DNA of 64,000 nucleotides, taken from an uncultured Pelagibacteraceae bacterium (lineage in GTDB: Bacteria; Pseudomonadota; Alphaproteobacteria; Pelagibacterales; Pelagibacteraceae). Below are positions 7,173-16,794 of this stretch, piece by piece (position 1 is the stretch's first letter; each line of letters begins with the position of its first letter). The notes beneath the pieces were generated by a model, which worked only from the letters and a program-made list of their open reading frames with translations, was not told where the DNA came from and searched no databases. Both the position numbers and the translations under genes were made by a program. The stretch covers positions 1-64,000 of the forward strand of contig CACLSF010000003.1 in assembly GCA_902609535.1 (NCBI GenBank), in the 5' to 3' direction.

Positions 7173-8112
7173 TAAAATAATATAGAATATCTACAATGAA
7201 ATTTATCATCACAAATACAAAAGCTATAAATACTAAATAAGCTGACATAATTGGTATATCTACGAATTGAACCGCCTGAATAAATAAAAAGCCCATGCCA
7301 GGCCATTGAAAAACAGTTTCAGTAATTATTGAGAAAGCAACTAATGTACCTATATTTATTCCTGCTATAGTTATTACAGGAATTAATCCATTTTTTAGTG
7401 CGTGTTTATAATTAATACTTTTTTCACTTATACCTCGAGCTCTAGCAAATTTTATATAATCAGTTTGTAATATTTCCATCATCTCTGCTCTTACTAACCT
7501 AATTATATAAGTCATTTGAAAGAGGCTTAGTGTTACAGACGGAAGTATAATTGCTTTCAATCCTGAAACTGTTAAAAGTCCAGTAGTCCATAAGCCTAAG
7601 TCAATCACTTCTCCTCTTCCAAAAGATGGAAGTACACCTAATATTACTGCGAATAGATAAATAAAAAGTATACCAATTACAAAAGTTGGAAGAGATACTC
7701 CCAAAAGGGATATAGCCAATATAAAATCACTTAAAAAACCTTTTTTATTAATGCCTGTGTATACTCCTAATAATGTTCCTGAAACCAATGCAATTAATGC
7801 AGAAATTAAAACTAATTCCATTGTTGCTGGTAATCTTTCAATAATTAATTCTGAAACTGGTCTTCTTAACTGATACGAAATCCCAAATTCCCCTTTGGAA
7901 GCATTAACTACAAACCTTGAAAATTGAATATGTATTGGATCGGTCAGTCCAAGAGTTTCTCTTAATTCTGCTCTTTCTTCATCAGAAGTTTCTTCACCAA
8001 CCATGTTGTTAATTGGATCACCCACAAAGTTAAATAAAGAAAATGAAACAAATGACACAACAAGCATCACTATTACCGACTGAATCAGACGTTTGAAAAA
8101 ATACTTTATCAA
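7129..8112 (-). CDS. Dipeptide/oligopeptide-type ABC permease, DppB-like
   Basis: A 327-residue inner-membrane protein. It opens with the family signature (YFFKRLIQSVIVMLVVSFVSF, one helix), followed by a periplasmic stretch with LGLTDPIHIQF, and five more helices; the EAA loop reads IRLVRAEMMEILQTDYIKFARARGIS. It forms the translocation pore with the DppC-like protein. Only 60 bases, holding a strong hairpin, separate it from the binding-protein gene upstream. Confidence 0.92.
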   Translation of the reverse strand: MIKYFFKRLIQSVIVMLVVSFVSFSLFNFVGDPINNMVGEETSDEERAELRETLGLTDPIHIQFSRFVVNASKGEFGISYQLRRPVSELIIERLPATMELVLISALIALVSGTLLGVYTGINKKGFLSDFILAISLLGVSLPTFVIGILFIYLFAVILGVLPSFGRGEVIDLGLWTTGLLTVSGLKAIILPSVTLSLFQMTYIIRLVRAEMMEILQTDYIKFARARGISEKSINYKHALKNGLIPVITIAGINIGTLVAFSIITETVFQWPGMGFLFIQAVQFVDIPIMSAYLVFIAFVFVMINFIVDILYYFIDPRIRVKGDATSG

Positions 8113-8130
8113 TTTAAGAAATATTTATAC

Positions 8131-8163
8131 TTATAAGCCCTTTGTTAAACAAAGGGCTTATAA
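8131..8163 (-). terminator. Intercistronic hairpin between binding-protein and permease genes
   Basis: A perfect inverted repeat: 14-16 base pairs (TTATAAGCCCTTTG with its complement) around a loop of 1-5 bases. It lies after the stop of the binding-protein gene and before the DppB-like start. No run of T follows on the minus strand, so it more likely blocks 3' exonucleases or only partly terminates, keeping the binding-protein message abundant. Confidence 0.75.
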
Positions 8164-8172
8164 AAAAGTTAT

Positions 8173-9735
8173 TTATTTAAAACTTGCAAAACGGAATAAT
8201 GGTTCATTATTCGGTCTTATTGGAACATCTACATTATTTTTGGTTGCCCAAGAAATTACTTGGTGATGAAGAGGAAGATATGAAATATCATCTTTTACAA
8301 TTTTCCAAGCATTTGCAATAGCTGCATTTCTTTTATCTAAGTCAACTTCACCTTCCATAACTCTTATAGCAGCATCAACTTCGCTGTTGCTAAAGTTTAC
8401 TTTATTCCAGCTAGCATCAGACTCATACAGATAATGAAAAACATAATGACTATCTAATGTTGGAACTCCCCATCCTAGCATATAGAAATCACCTTTATCC
8501 TCTTTAAGCTCTTTAAAATGTTTGCTTTTAGTTTGAGCAAATAAGTTTACATTAACACCTATTTTACCCAACATTCCAACTACTGCAGTGCAAATTGCTT
8601 CATCATTTACATACCTGTCGTTAGGGCATCTTAGTTCAACATCAAAACCTTTTGGATATCCTGCATCAGCTAATAATTTTTTCGCGGCATCAACATCATA
8701 AGGCAATCTTTTATCTAGATCTTGTGTGTATCCATTTACACCAGGAAAAGTTATGATTCCTGCAGGTTCACTGAGACCTCTCATTACTTTCTTCTTTATC
8801 GCTTCAATATCTATTGCTTGATAAAGAGCTTGTCTTACTTCTTTTTTCTTAAATGGATTATCACCAGTATTTCCAGATCTTAATTTATCTGCTGCTTGGT
8901 CCATACCTAAAAAGATTGTACGCATTTGAGCAGTACTCACTACTTCATGATCTGAAGAATTTCCAATTCTAGCTAAGTCTTGAACTGGAGCATCAGTTAC
9001 TAAATCAACTTCACCAGATAATAATGCTGCAACTCTTGTAGCTGAATTTTTAATTGGTAATAGGTGTATTTCACTAACACTATTATCTTTCATTGAACCC
9101 CACCAATTATTATTTCTCTCAAATACTGTCTTAGTATTTGGCTCTCTTAGAGTAATTTTGAATGGTCCAGTTCCCATCGCATTAGTTGCTGAGAATGTTT
9201 CTTCTCCACCATCCCAGTTTTGTGAAACTGTTGCTCCAAAATCAATAGACCATTTTTTAGACATTATAAATATATTTGATAACTGGTTTAAAAGAATTGG
9301 ATTTGGTTTACTTGTGTTCACTTGAACAGTGTAGTTATCAATTTCTTTAACATCAGAAATTGTACTTATGTATTCTTTAAAATCTGATGTAGGTTGTTTT
9401 GCTCTCAATATACTAAACACAACATCTTTTGCTGTCATATCAGTACCATCAGAAAATTTTACACCTTTTCTTAAATTAAATACCCAAGTATTTGGATCTG
9501 TTGTTTTCCAATCAGTTGCAAGTTGAGGTTCAATACTCATATCTAGACCTCTTGTTACAAGTGCTTCATAGACCTGTCTTGAAACTTGTGTTGTAGGACC
9601 TTCATTTTGGGCATGAGGATCCAAAGTTAAACTATCTCCTTGCATAGACCATTTAATTGTTTTCGCATATGAATGTGTTGATACAAAAACAAATAAAATA
9701 GCAAAGAAAATTTTAATAAAATTTTTAAATTTCAT
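8173..9735 (-). CDS. Family 5 (DppA/OppA-type) solute-binding protein
   Basis: A 520-residue periplasmic binding protein with a signal peptide (residues 1-24, ending HSYA-K). The mature protein has the family features SLDPHAQNEG, YEALVTRG, WVFNLRKGVKFSDGT and a late DSHYVFHYLY region. It captures peptides or similar ligands and delivers them to the DppBC-like permease. A strong AGGAGG ribosome site is 4-5 bases upstream of the ATG. First transporter gene of the operon, followed by the hairpin at 8131-8163. Confidence 0.92.
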   Translation of the reverse strand: MKFKNFIKIFFAILFVFVSTHSYAKTIKWSMQGDSLTLDPHAQNEGPTTQVSRQVYEALVTRGLDMSIEPQLATDWKTTDPNTWVFNLRKGVKFSDGTDMTAKDVVFSILRAKQPTSDFKEYISTISDVKEIDNYTVQVNTSKPNPILLNQLSNIFIMSKKWSIDFGATVSQNWDGGEETFSATNAMGTGPFKITLREPNTKTVFERNNNWWGSMKDNSVSEIHLLPIKNSATRVAALLSGEVDLVTDAPVQDLARIGNSSDHEVVSTAQMRTIFLGMDQAADKLRSGNTGDNPFKKKEVRQALYQAIDIEAIKKKVMRGLSEPAGIITFPGVNGYTQDLDKRLPYDVDAAKKLLADAGYPKGFDVELRCPNDRYVNDEAICTAVVGMLGKIGVNVNLFAQTKSKHFKELKEDKGDFYMLGWGVPTLDSHYVFHYLYESDASWNKVNFSNSEVDAAIRVMEGEVDLDKRNAAIANAWKIVKDDISYLPLHHQVISWATKNNVDVPIRPNNEPLFRFASFK

Positions 9736-9806
9736 TTTTCCTCCTAATTATTACAAATAAAATTAAACCTGATTAATGGGTCAACTACAAGGGTAAAATA
9801 GGTAAC

Positions 9807-10538
9807 TTAATTGTTATGAATGATATCATTTTTAAACTTTGTATATAAAATTTTTGAATAATTATTCATATTTGTCATATTTTCTCTCGCCTCTTTATCA
9901 AATTTTTCCAGAGCACCCTGTCCTAATTGATTTTCTAATGCTGACTTATATTCAGGGACACAACCCCAATCATTTACAGTTGTATCTTTGATTTCTATGT
10001 GGAATTGAATACCATAAGCATTGTTTTTATAACGAAATATTTGATATTTTGTCTCTTTTGATGATGCAATTAATGTTACATCTTTATTTTTTTCTAATTC
10101 TTGAACTTCATAAGAGTGCCATTGTAATGATGTTATTTTTTCTGGAAAATCTGCAAAAAGTATATCTTTCTTTTTTTCATCCAAAAAGTTTACACTCAAC
10201 ATTCCAATTTCAGGATTATTAGTTTTAACTACTTTTCCTCCAATTACTTCTCCTAATAATTGACATCCGAGACAAAAACCTAAGTATGGCTTATTTAATT
10301 CTACAACGAATTCTTTAATTTTTTTTTTTTCTTCAATGAGCCAAGGATAATCGTTTTCCATCCAAGTATCCATGGGTCCACCCATACATAGCATACCGTT
10401 AAAAAAATTTAAATTATTCGGAATTTTTTCGCCTTCATCTAATTCAATAGTTGTAATATTAACTCCATCTTTGATCATTAAATCTTTTATATAACCAGGA
10501 TCTTCAATATTTATGTGTTGAAGAACAAGAATTTCCAT
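9807..10538 (-). CDS. Class I glutamine amidotransferase-like protein
   Basis: A 243-residue stand-alone class I amidotransferase domain of the GMP-synthase-like type. The nucleophile Cys89 sits in GFCLG, and the other triad members are His180 and Glu182 in GIQFHIE. The GGPMD segment near residue 53 matches the family. It may hydrolyse a gamma-glutamyl bond or glutamine for an unlinked partner; no synthetase domain is fused. A run of 12 A in the coding strand (10319-10330) could slip. It lies between the HisN-like gene and the peptide transporter, 2 bases from the former. Confidence 0.87.
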   Translation of the reverse strand: MEILVLQHINIEDPGYIKDLMIKDGVNITTIELDEGEKIPNNLNFFNGMLCMGGPMDTWMENDYPWLIEEKKKIKEFVVELNKPYLGFCLGCQLLGEVIGGKVVKTNNPEIGMLSVNFLDEKKKDILFADFPEKITSLQWHSYEVQELEKNKDVTLIASSKETKYQIFRYKNNAYGIQFHIEIKDTTVNDWGCVPEYKSALENQLGQGALEKFDKEARENMTNMNNYSKILYTKFKNDIIHNN

Positions 10539-10540
10539 TA

Positions 10541-11344
10541 TTACACGATGGGTTTTAGCAAACCTAATATTTTTTTATGAACTATTTTATTAGAAGACAC
10601 CACAATATGACCTGCTTGCTTTGCATTTTTATTGTTCCAAGTTGTTATAATGCCACCAGCAGCATTAATAATTGGAATTAATGGATGAATATCCCAAACT
10701 TTATTATTACATTGTATAACAACATCAATTCTTCCCTCACAAATCTGCGCATATGACAATGCATCTGAACAAGGGAATTGTATCAATTTAATTAGTTTTG
10801 AAATTTTTTTTTGTTGATTTAATGAAATTGCTCCATGAAAACCAGCGGTCAATTTAATATTTTTAAATTTAACACTCTTGTTTACTGATATTTTTTTTCT
10901 TTTTTTGTTTTCAACAATGTATGCAATTTTTGAAGATTGATTATAATAATATTTGTTTAACATAGGGAAGTTTGCCATTCCAAATATTGGATTACCTTTA
11001 TAATTTACTGATATTAAATTACTCCAAGTTGGACTTCCTATAACAAATGACCTAGTTCCATCAATGGGATCAATTACCCAACTAAAATCACTTTTAGTTT
11101 TTTTATAACCAAATTCTTCTCCAATAATTTCATGTCCAGGAAATTTTTTGCTTATTTTTGCTCTAATGAATTTTTCAAAAGCTTTATCGCATGAAGTAAC
11201 AGGATCATATCCTTTGCCAAGTAATTTATTATTAACGTTAAAAGGCTTATTAAGTTTTTTAAAATAAAAATTCGTTAAATCAATTGCTAGTTTGTTCAAA
11301 AACTTTGGAAATTCATTATTTTTAATTATTAGATTTTTATCCAT
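10541..11344 (-). CDS. Inositol-monophosphatase-family phosphatase, histidinol-phosphatase (HisN)-like
   Basis: A 267-residue Mg-dependent phosphatase. Metal-binding motifs are visible: GEE (residues 75-77), DPIDGT (92-97) and WDIHPLIPIINAAGG near the C-terminus. The stretch RSFVIGSPTWSNLI is typical of HisN-type histidinol phosphatases, which complete the next-to-last step of histidine synthesis, rather than of inositol phosphatases. Assignment between these rests on likeness only. It is the first gene of the minus-strand run and diverges from the dioxygenase gene at 11394. Confidence 0.8.
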   Translation of the reverse strand: MDKNLIIKNNEFPKFLNKLAIDLTNFYFKKLNKPFNVNNKLLGKGYDPVTSCDKAFEKFIRAKISKKFPGHEIIGEEFGYKKTKSDFSWVIDPIDGTRSFVIGSPTWSNLISVNYKGNPIFGMANFPMLNKYYYNQSSKIAYIVENKKRKKISVNKSVKFKNIKLTAGFHGAISLNQQKKISKLIKLIQFPCSDALSYAQICEGRIDVVIQCNNKVWDIHPLIPIINAAGGIITTWNNKNAKQAGHIVVSSNKIVHKKILGLLKPIV

Positions 11345-11393
11345 AATTCCAAATACTACTTAATTTCCCTTGATTAAAGGTATTTTTTAATTA

Positions 11394-12512
11394 ATGCTCA
11401 ATTTTATGAAAATTGAGTTAGACAATAATAAGGTTTTTTTTAAAGATGAAAATCTGAATGAAGAAATTCATCCTTTTTGGCTTAGAGAAAGAGTAGAAAA
11501 TGTTGAATTACTCGATCAAAAGACACAACAAAGACTTTTTGATCCGAGCACGATGGAATCAGACGTTATTATCAAATCAGTAGTAATTGAAAAAGACCTA
11601 TTAAACATCACTTTTTCAGATGGAATAGAAACTAAAATTGATATTAATAAAATAATTCGAGAATTTAAAAATTCCAACTCAATTAGTAAAATTAAAGAAA
11701 AAGTAAAATGGACTTCCTCACTTAATGACGTAAAAAAATTTAATTTTCAGGAGAATATTTATGAAAGTGTTGAAATGTATGAATTACTTGCTTCTTTTTA
11801 CAAGTATGGATTTGCAATTATAAAGAATGTTCCAACTCATGATAATTATTTAATAAAATTTGCTAACTCAGTAGGCAGTGTTAGAAGAACTAATTTTGGC
11901 GAGCACTTTAATGTTTCATCAAAACCTAATCCTAATGATCTTGCATATACACCTTTGCCTTTGGCTCCTCATACCGATAATCCATATAGAAATCCAGTTC
12001 CTTGTATTCAGATATTGCATTGTATTGAAAATGAAGTAACTGGTGGTTTATCTACTTTGGTTGATGGTTATACTGTTACTGAAGATTTAAAAAAAGACTT
12101 TCCTGAATACTATGAAATATTAACTAAAGTAAAAGTAAAATTTAAATTTATTGATAAAGATGTAATTTTAGAAGACTGGTCTGAATTAATAGAGCTCGAT
12201 GAAAATAAGAATTTTAAACAAGTTAGATTTAGTCCACGGCTTGATTACGTGCCGGTTTTAAAAAAAGAGGAACTAGATCTTTATTATAAAGCTAGAAAAA
12301 AATTATCTGATTTATATAACTCCGATTTCTATAGAATAGAATTTAAATTAATGTCTGGGGATTTAATTATGATGGATAATTACAGACTACTTCATGGTAG
12401 AACAGAATTTAATCCAAATGAGGGTAAAAGATTTTTACAAGGGTGCTATATTGAATATGATAGTACTGATAGCAAACTTAGACATTTACAAAGAAAATTT
12501 AATATAAATTAA
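11394..12512 (+). CDS. Gamma-butyrobetaine dioxygenase-like Fe(II)/2-oxoglutarate oxygenase
   Basis: A 372-residue enzyme of the TauD/GBBH family with the N-terminal GBBH-like domain (HPFWLRERV; residues about 10-95) and a catalytic jelly roll. Fe ligands are His193 and Asp195 (PHTDNPYRNP) and distal His334 (LLHGR). Family members hydroxylate gamma-butyrobetaine to carnitine or trimethyllysine, or act on related compounds. A second in-frame ATG at 11406 would remove four residues. It is single, with one base between its stop and the convergent ccdA gene. Confidence 0.88.
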   Translation: MLNFMKIELDNNKVFFKDENLNEEIHPFWLRERVENVELLDQKTQQRLFDPSTMESDVIIKSVVIEKDLLNITFSDGIETKIDINKIIREFKNSNSISKIKEKVKWTSSLNDVKKFNFQENIYESVEMYELLASFYKYGFAIIKNVPTHDNYLIKFANSVGSVRRTNFGEHFNVSSKPNPNDLAYTPLPLAPHTDNPYRNPVPCIQILHCIENEVTGGLSTLVDGYTVTEDLKKDFPEYYEILTKVKVKFKFIDKDVILEDWSELIELDENKNFKQVRFSPRLDYVPVLKKEELDLYYKARKKLSDLYNSDFYRIEFKLMSGDLIMMDNYRLLHGRTEFNPNEGKRFLQGCYIEYDSTDSKLRHLQRKFNIN

Positions 12513-12513
12513 T

Positions 12514-13221
12514 TTATCCTATGTTCTGTAGAAAAGGTATATACTCGAGAAGATAATAACCTAGGGCTTGCAATTGATTAGTAATCATTAGTATTCCTGT
12601 AATTAGTAGAAGTGATCCACCAAACATATTTATCATCTTCATCTTTGCTTTTAGATTTTTAGAAAAAATCATAAATTTTTGTATCAAGTATCCTGATAGA
12701 ACAAAGGGAATTGCTAGTCCAAGGGAATAAAATGACAAAAGACCAATTCCTTTATTAATGCTATCTTCTGTTGATGCAATTGCAAGAATTGATCCTAAGA
12801 TTGGACCAATACAAGGTGTCCAACCAAAGCCAAAAGCCATCCCAATTAAAATAGAACTTATTATTCCAGTATTATTATTTGTTTGAAATCTTTTCTCATA
12901 ATTTAAAAACTTTAGATTTATGAGTCCTAGTATTTGTAGCGAGAATATAATTATGATTATTCCAGCCCCAATTCTGAGTTGATATGAATTATCTAAAATT
13001 AGAGATCCTAAAAATGTAGCTGTAGCTCCAAAACTTATGAATACTATAGAAAATCCAACTGCAAATAAAATTATAGGAAAAATATTTATGGTTTTTTTTT
13101 CAAGTAATTCATTAAGAGTTGATCCTGATATGTATGATATATATCCTGGTATTAGAGGCAGAACACATGGAGATAAAAAGCTAAGTAAACCTGCTCCAAA
13201 AGCTAAAAAAAATTCTATCAT
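12514..13221 (-). CDS. ccdA: CcdA cytochrome c biogenesis protein
   Basis: A 235-residue membrane protein with six predicted helices. Redox cysteines lie in LSPCVLPLIPGY (Cys19) and GWTPCIGP, as in CcdA/short DsbD proteins that pass electrons from thioredoxin across the membrane for cytochrome c or thiol maintenance. It starts in a TAATG overlap with the ppc stop and so is translated from the same message, an odd pairing with a sugar-acid operon. Confidence 0.92.
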   Translation of the reverse strand: MIEFFLAFGAGLLSFLSPCVLPLIPGYISYISGSTLNELLEKKTINIFPIILFAVGFSIVFISFGATATFLGSLILDNSYQLRIGAGIIIIIFSLQILGLINLKFLNYEKRFQTNNNTGIISSILIGMAFGFGWTPCIGPILGSILAIASTEDSINKGIGLLSFYSLGLAIPFVLSGYLIQKFMIFSKNLKAKMKMINMFGGSLLLITGILMITNQLQALGYYLLEYIPFLQNIG

Positions 13222-15908
13222 TATCCTGTATTTTTGATAGCTGCTGAAATACCTGCTATTGATGCCATCATTGCATCATTCAGATCTTTTTTATGCTTCT
13301 TATTTAATTTTTTTTGTAAAAGCTTATTCATTACTACTGCTTGTAAAACATTAAGGATTTCGGAATATATGTTTCTAATAATTGCTGGACCTCTGAAACT
13401 CTTTCTTTGTTTATAAATTTCTTTAGGTGTTATTTGATCATTTAATCTTTTAACTGCATCAAATTGGAACCTTAATTTTTTTCCAACTCTTATGAGTTTA
13501 TCGTCAGCTAAGTTTTTTTCATAAATTTTAGATATCTCAGGGTCTACTTTTGAAAGTACCATATCAAGCAAGTCCATTGTTGAATTAAAATATGGCCAGT
13601 TTTTTTCCATATCTATAAGTGTTTTTTTAAACTTTTTAATTGATGAATATCTCAAAGCTTCTGCGGTACCTAGCCATGCAGGTAACATTAATCTAATCTG
13701 TGTCCAAGCAAATACCCAAGGGATAGCTCTCAAACTATTTATATTATCAACATTTTTTCTTTTAGAAGGTCTAGAACCTATTGAGAGTTTTCCAAGCGCC
13801 ATATGTGGCGTTACAGTTTTAAAGTATCTAATAAAATCTGAACTTTGGTTTATATTTTTTCTATAAGAGCTTGTTGATATTTCTGACATACTTTGAATTA
13901 GTTTTACCCAGCTATCTTTTGGTTTTGGAGGTGGGTTTAAAGTAGCTTCCATAACAGACCCGATGTAACTACATAGATTATATTTTGCCAATGGCTCATA
14001 ACCATATTTTTGTTGTATAACTTCTCCTTGATCAGTTATTCGTATTTTACCATTAACTGAACCCGCTGGCTGTGATCTCAATGTAGCTTGTATTGGTCCA
14101 CCTCCTCTTCCAGCAGATCCTCCTCTTCCGTGAAAAAATGTTACGTCAATTTTATATTTTTTAGCTAGTTTAATTATTTCTTGTTGTAATTTATATTGGT
14201 TCCAGCTCGCAGAAAGCTTTCCAGCATCTTTACTAGAATCTGAGTATCCAATCATGATTTCCTGTTTATGATTAATATCTTTTCTGTACCATTTTAATGA
14301 AAAAAGTTTTTCCATAATAGGTTTTGCATTTATTAAATCATCCAACGTTTCAAATAAAGGGACTACTCTAAGTCTATTTTTAATGTTTGCCTCCTTTTGT
14401 AAAAACATAACTGATAAAATATCAGAAGCAGAGGATGTCATTGATATTACATACGCTCCTAGACACTCTTTAGGTTGAGTTGCCAATACTTTAAAAGTTG
14501 ACCATACTTCTTTATTTTCTTTATTTTTAAATTGAAAATTTTTTGATAAATTTTTGCTCTGCATTTTTGAAGATAAATACCTTATTTTTTTACCTTCATC
14601 CCATGATGAATAATCTTGGTTAAGCTTATTCTTTATATATTCTGCCAATAATTTAGAATGTCTTGAAGATTCTTGTCTTATATCAAGTCGAGCAAGATTT
14701 ATGCCAAAACATTTAGCTCTACGCATTAAATCTAATAGATCACCACTTGCTATATTTTCACTTTGATTTTGCTCTAAAGACTCTCTTACTACTCTCAATG
14801 GTTTTAAAATTTCTTCTCTCTCAGATAATAAATTTTTTTCATTTAGTGGTTCGTTATTTACTAAATGACGTTCTATTGCTCTATGCGTTTTTCTTAATTT
14901 ATCTCTTAAAGGTCTTAGATAAACTCTATAAGGCTCGAATGTTTTCCCTGTAATTTTTAAAATTTTATTTGAACATTTTTCCATAGAATAAGATCTAATT
15001 AATTTTGTCATTGACTTTTCATAAAGTTTAGCTGCCTCCCACCTTGATAACAAAATAACTCTTTTAGTGACTTCTGATGTAACAAATGGATTTCCATCTC
15101 TATCACCACCCATCCATGATCCAAACTCAATAGGATTAAAATTTTTAGGTAAACCCTTACCCATATTTTTTTCAAATATTTGATTTAATCTTCTATACAC
15201 TTTAGGAATTGTATCCCACAAGCTATCTTCTATAATTGCGAGTCCCCATCTCGCTTCTTCTGCAGGGGTTGGTTTAGATCTTTTAATTTCATCTGTATTC
15301 CATATAATTGTGATCTCATCAAAAACTTTACGATCTAAAATTTTTAATTTTGAAGGATAATTTTTAAGCAGATTTCTTTGCTCTAATATTTCTGTTAAGG
15401 AATGGTATTTCTGTATTAAGGTTCTTCTTTTTACCTCTGTTGGATGTGCTGTAAGCACAATACCTATATTTAAACTTTTGGCAATATTATAGATTTTAGT
15501 ATTTGATATTTTTTTATTTTTAAAAAAATTTTCAAATATTTCTTCAATAAAAATATTTTGAAATTTTTTCTTTTGTTTAACATTTTCGTAGAGGTCTAAA
15601 GTCCTTGAAGCGTCAATTGACTCAGCCAAATTATAAAAATTCATAAAGTGGTTAAACGCTCTAGTTAATTTGAAAAGTGAATTTGGAGATAATTTTTTAA
15701 CTTCGTTTAAAATTTTTTTGAAGGGTTCTTTTTGTTTTTTATTGGCTATATTTGCTTTAGACAGTAACCTAATCTTCTCAACAAGATCGAAAAATTTCTG
15801 TCCTTCTTGATTTTTGATAACTCTGCCTAATATATTACCTAAATATCTAACATCATCTCTTAAAGATTTTGTTGGTATTCTTTCATAATAGAGGTCTCTT
15901 TTTAGCAT
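13221..15908 (-). CDS. ppc: Phosphoenolpyruvate carboxylase
   Basis: An 895-residue PEP carboxylase, full length for the bacterial family; it makes oxaloacetate from PEP and bicarbonate to refill the TCA cycle. Catalytic His155 lies in VLTAHPTEVKRRT; other signatures are GYSDSSKDAG and the FHGRGGSAGRGGGP loop, and the C-terminus ends in MNKL...IAAIKNTG as for this family. The ATG overlaps the SMP-30 stop by 26 bases; no good ribosome site is seen, so translation may depend on the upstream gene. The placement at the end of a sugar-acid operon suggests coupling of carbon supply to anaplerosis. Confidence 0.96.
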   Translation of the reverse strand: MLKRDLYYERIPTKSLRDDVRYLGNILGRVIKNQEGQKFFDLVEKIRLLSKANIANKKQKEPFKKILNEVKKLSPNSLFKLTRAFNHFMNFYNLAESIDASRTLDLYENVKQKKKFQNIFIEEIFENFFKNKKISNTKIYNIAKSLNIGIVLTAHPTEVKRRTLIQKYHSLTEILEQRNLLKNYPSKLKILDRKVFDEITIIWNTDEIKRSKPTPAEEARWGLAIIEDSLWDTIPKVYRRLNQIFEKNMGKGLPKNFNPIEFGSWMGGDRDGNPFVTSEVTKRVILLSRWEAAKLYEKSMTKLIRSYSMEKCSNKILKITGKTFEPYRVYLRPLRDKLRKTHRAIERHLVNNEPLNEKNLLSEREEILKPLRVVRESLEQNQSENIASGDLLDLMRRAKCFGINLARLDIRQESSRHSKLLAEYIKNKLNQDYSSWDEGKKIRYLSSKMQSKNLSKNFQFKNKENKEVWSTFKVLATQPKECLGAYVISMTSSASDILSVMFLQKEANIKNRLRVVPLFETLDDLINAKPIMEKLFSLKWYRKDINHKQEIMIGYSDSSKDAGKLSASWNQYKLQQEIIKLAKKYKIDVTFFHGRGGSAGRGGGPIQATLRSQPAGSVNGKIRITDQGEVIQQKYGYEPLAKYNLCSYIGSVMEATLNPPPKPKDSWVKLIQSMSEISTSSYRKNINQSSDFIRYFKTVTPHMALGKLSIGSRPSKRKNVDNINSLRAIPWVFAWTQIRLMLPAWLGTAEALRYSSIKKFKKTLIDMEKNWPYFNSTMDLLDMVLSKVDPEISKIYEKNLADDKLIRVGKKLRFQFDAVKRLNDQITPKEIYKQRKSFRGPAIIRNIYSEILNVLQAVVMNKLLQKKLNKKHKKDLNDAMMASIAGISAAIKNTG

Positions 15909-16794
15909 TTTTAATTACAAACTTTTTCTGGTTTATACCAATAGCATTAGTTTGTATTTTAAATAAACTTCCTGAAAATTTAAATTTTTTAATTTCACTG
16001 TTTTTCATGCCTTTTAAAGCAGATGTGACAAATAAATCTGAATTTTTTGGACCCCCAAAGATACAATTAGTAATATTTTTAGCGGGTAAATTGATCTTGT
16101 GTATCTGTTTGGCAAATTTATTTAAAACACTTACACAAGCCCCATGAAATTGGCATACCCATAAATTTCCAGCTTTATCTAAGGTCATGCCATCTGGCAC
16201 TCCTTCCTTACTTGAAAATCTTTTAAATATTTTTTTACTTATTATATTTTCATTTTTATCTATCCTAATTTTGTAGATTACCCTTTTTCTACTATCTGTA
16301 TGGTAAAAGTTTTTTTTATCAATAAATGCTGGTCCATTAGTAATCATGTAATTGTCATCTACTTTTTTAAGATTAAATTTTTTATCGAGACAATAAAGAG
16401 ATCCGTTTGGGATATTTCTTTCAGGGTTATCCATGGTTCCAAACCAAAGTTTCCCATTAAGATCTGTTTTACCATCATTAATCCTGTTCATTTTTAACGA
16501 CTTTTCAATGGCTATTGATTTAATTTTTTTTTTATTTTTTAAATTTACTATTCTTAATTCACCTTGGAGACCTAATATAAAATTATTATTTTTAATATGA
16601 GCTAAAAATCCTATTTCTTTATTTACTTTAATAGTTTCTTTTTTTTTATTTTTTAAATTTAAAATATAAATTCTTTTTTTTTTAATGTCTGTAAAATAAA
16701 TTGAATTATGCTCTTTGATCCACAAAGTACCTTCACCTAACGTACATTTTAAATTCCACAAAACCTCAGGTTTTGAAGTTAAAATCTTAGCCAT
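15883..16794 (-). CDS. SMP-30/gluconolactonase family lactonase
   Basis: A 303-residue six-bladed beta-propeller of the SMP-30/regucalcin/gluconolactonase family. Family metal-binding segments are present: LGEGTLWIKE (Glu), NRINDGKTDLNGKLWFGTMD (Asn/Asp), and GVPDGMTLDKAGNLWVCQFHG. Such enzymes open sugar lactones to sugar acids. Next to an enolase-superfamily dehydratase, an SDR and an FAH hydrolase, the likely job is hydrolysing the sugar lactone that feeds the pathway. Overlaps the upstream gene by 8 bases. Confidence 0.88.
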   Translation of the reverse strand: MAKILTSKPEVLWNLKCTLGEGTLWIKEHNSIYFTDIKKKRIYILNLKNKKKETIKVNKEIGFLAHIKNNNFILGLQGELRIVNLKNKKKIKSIAIEKSLKMNRINDGKTDLNGKLWFGTMDNPERNIPNGSLYCLDKKFNLKKVDDNYMITNGPAFIDKKNFYHTDSRKRVIYKIRIDKNENIISKKIFKRFSSKEGVPDGMTLDKAGNLWVCQFHGACVSVLNKFAKQIHKINLPAKNITNCIFGGPKNSDLFVTSALKGMKNSEIKKFKFSGSLFKIQTNAIGINQKKFVIKNAKKRPLL

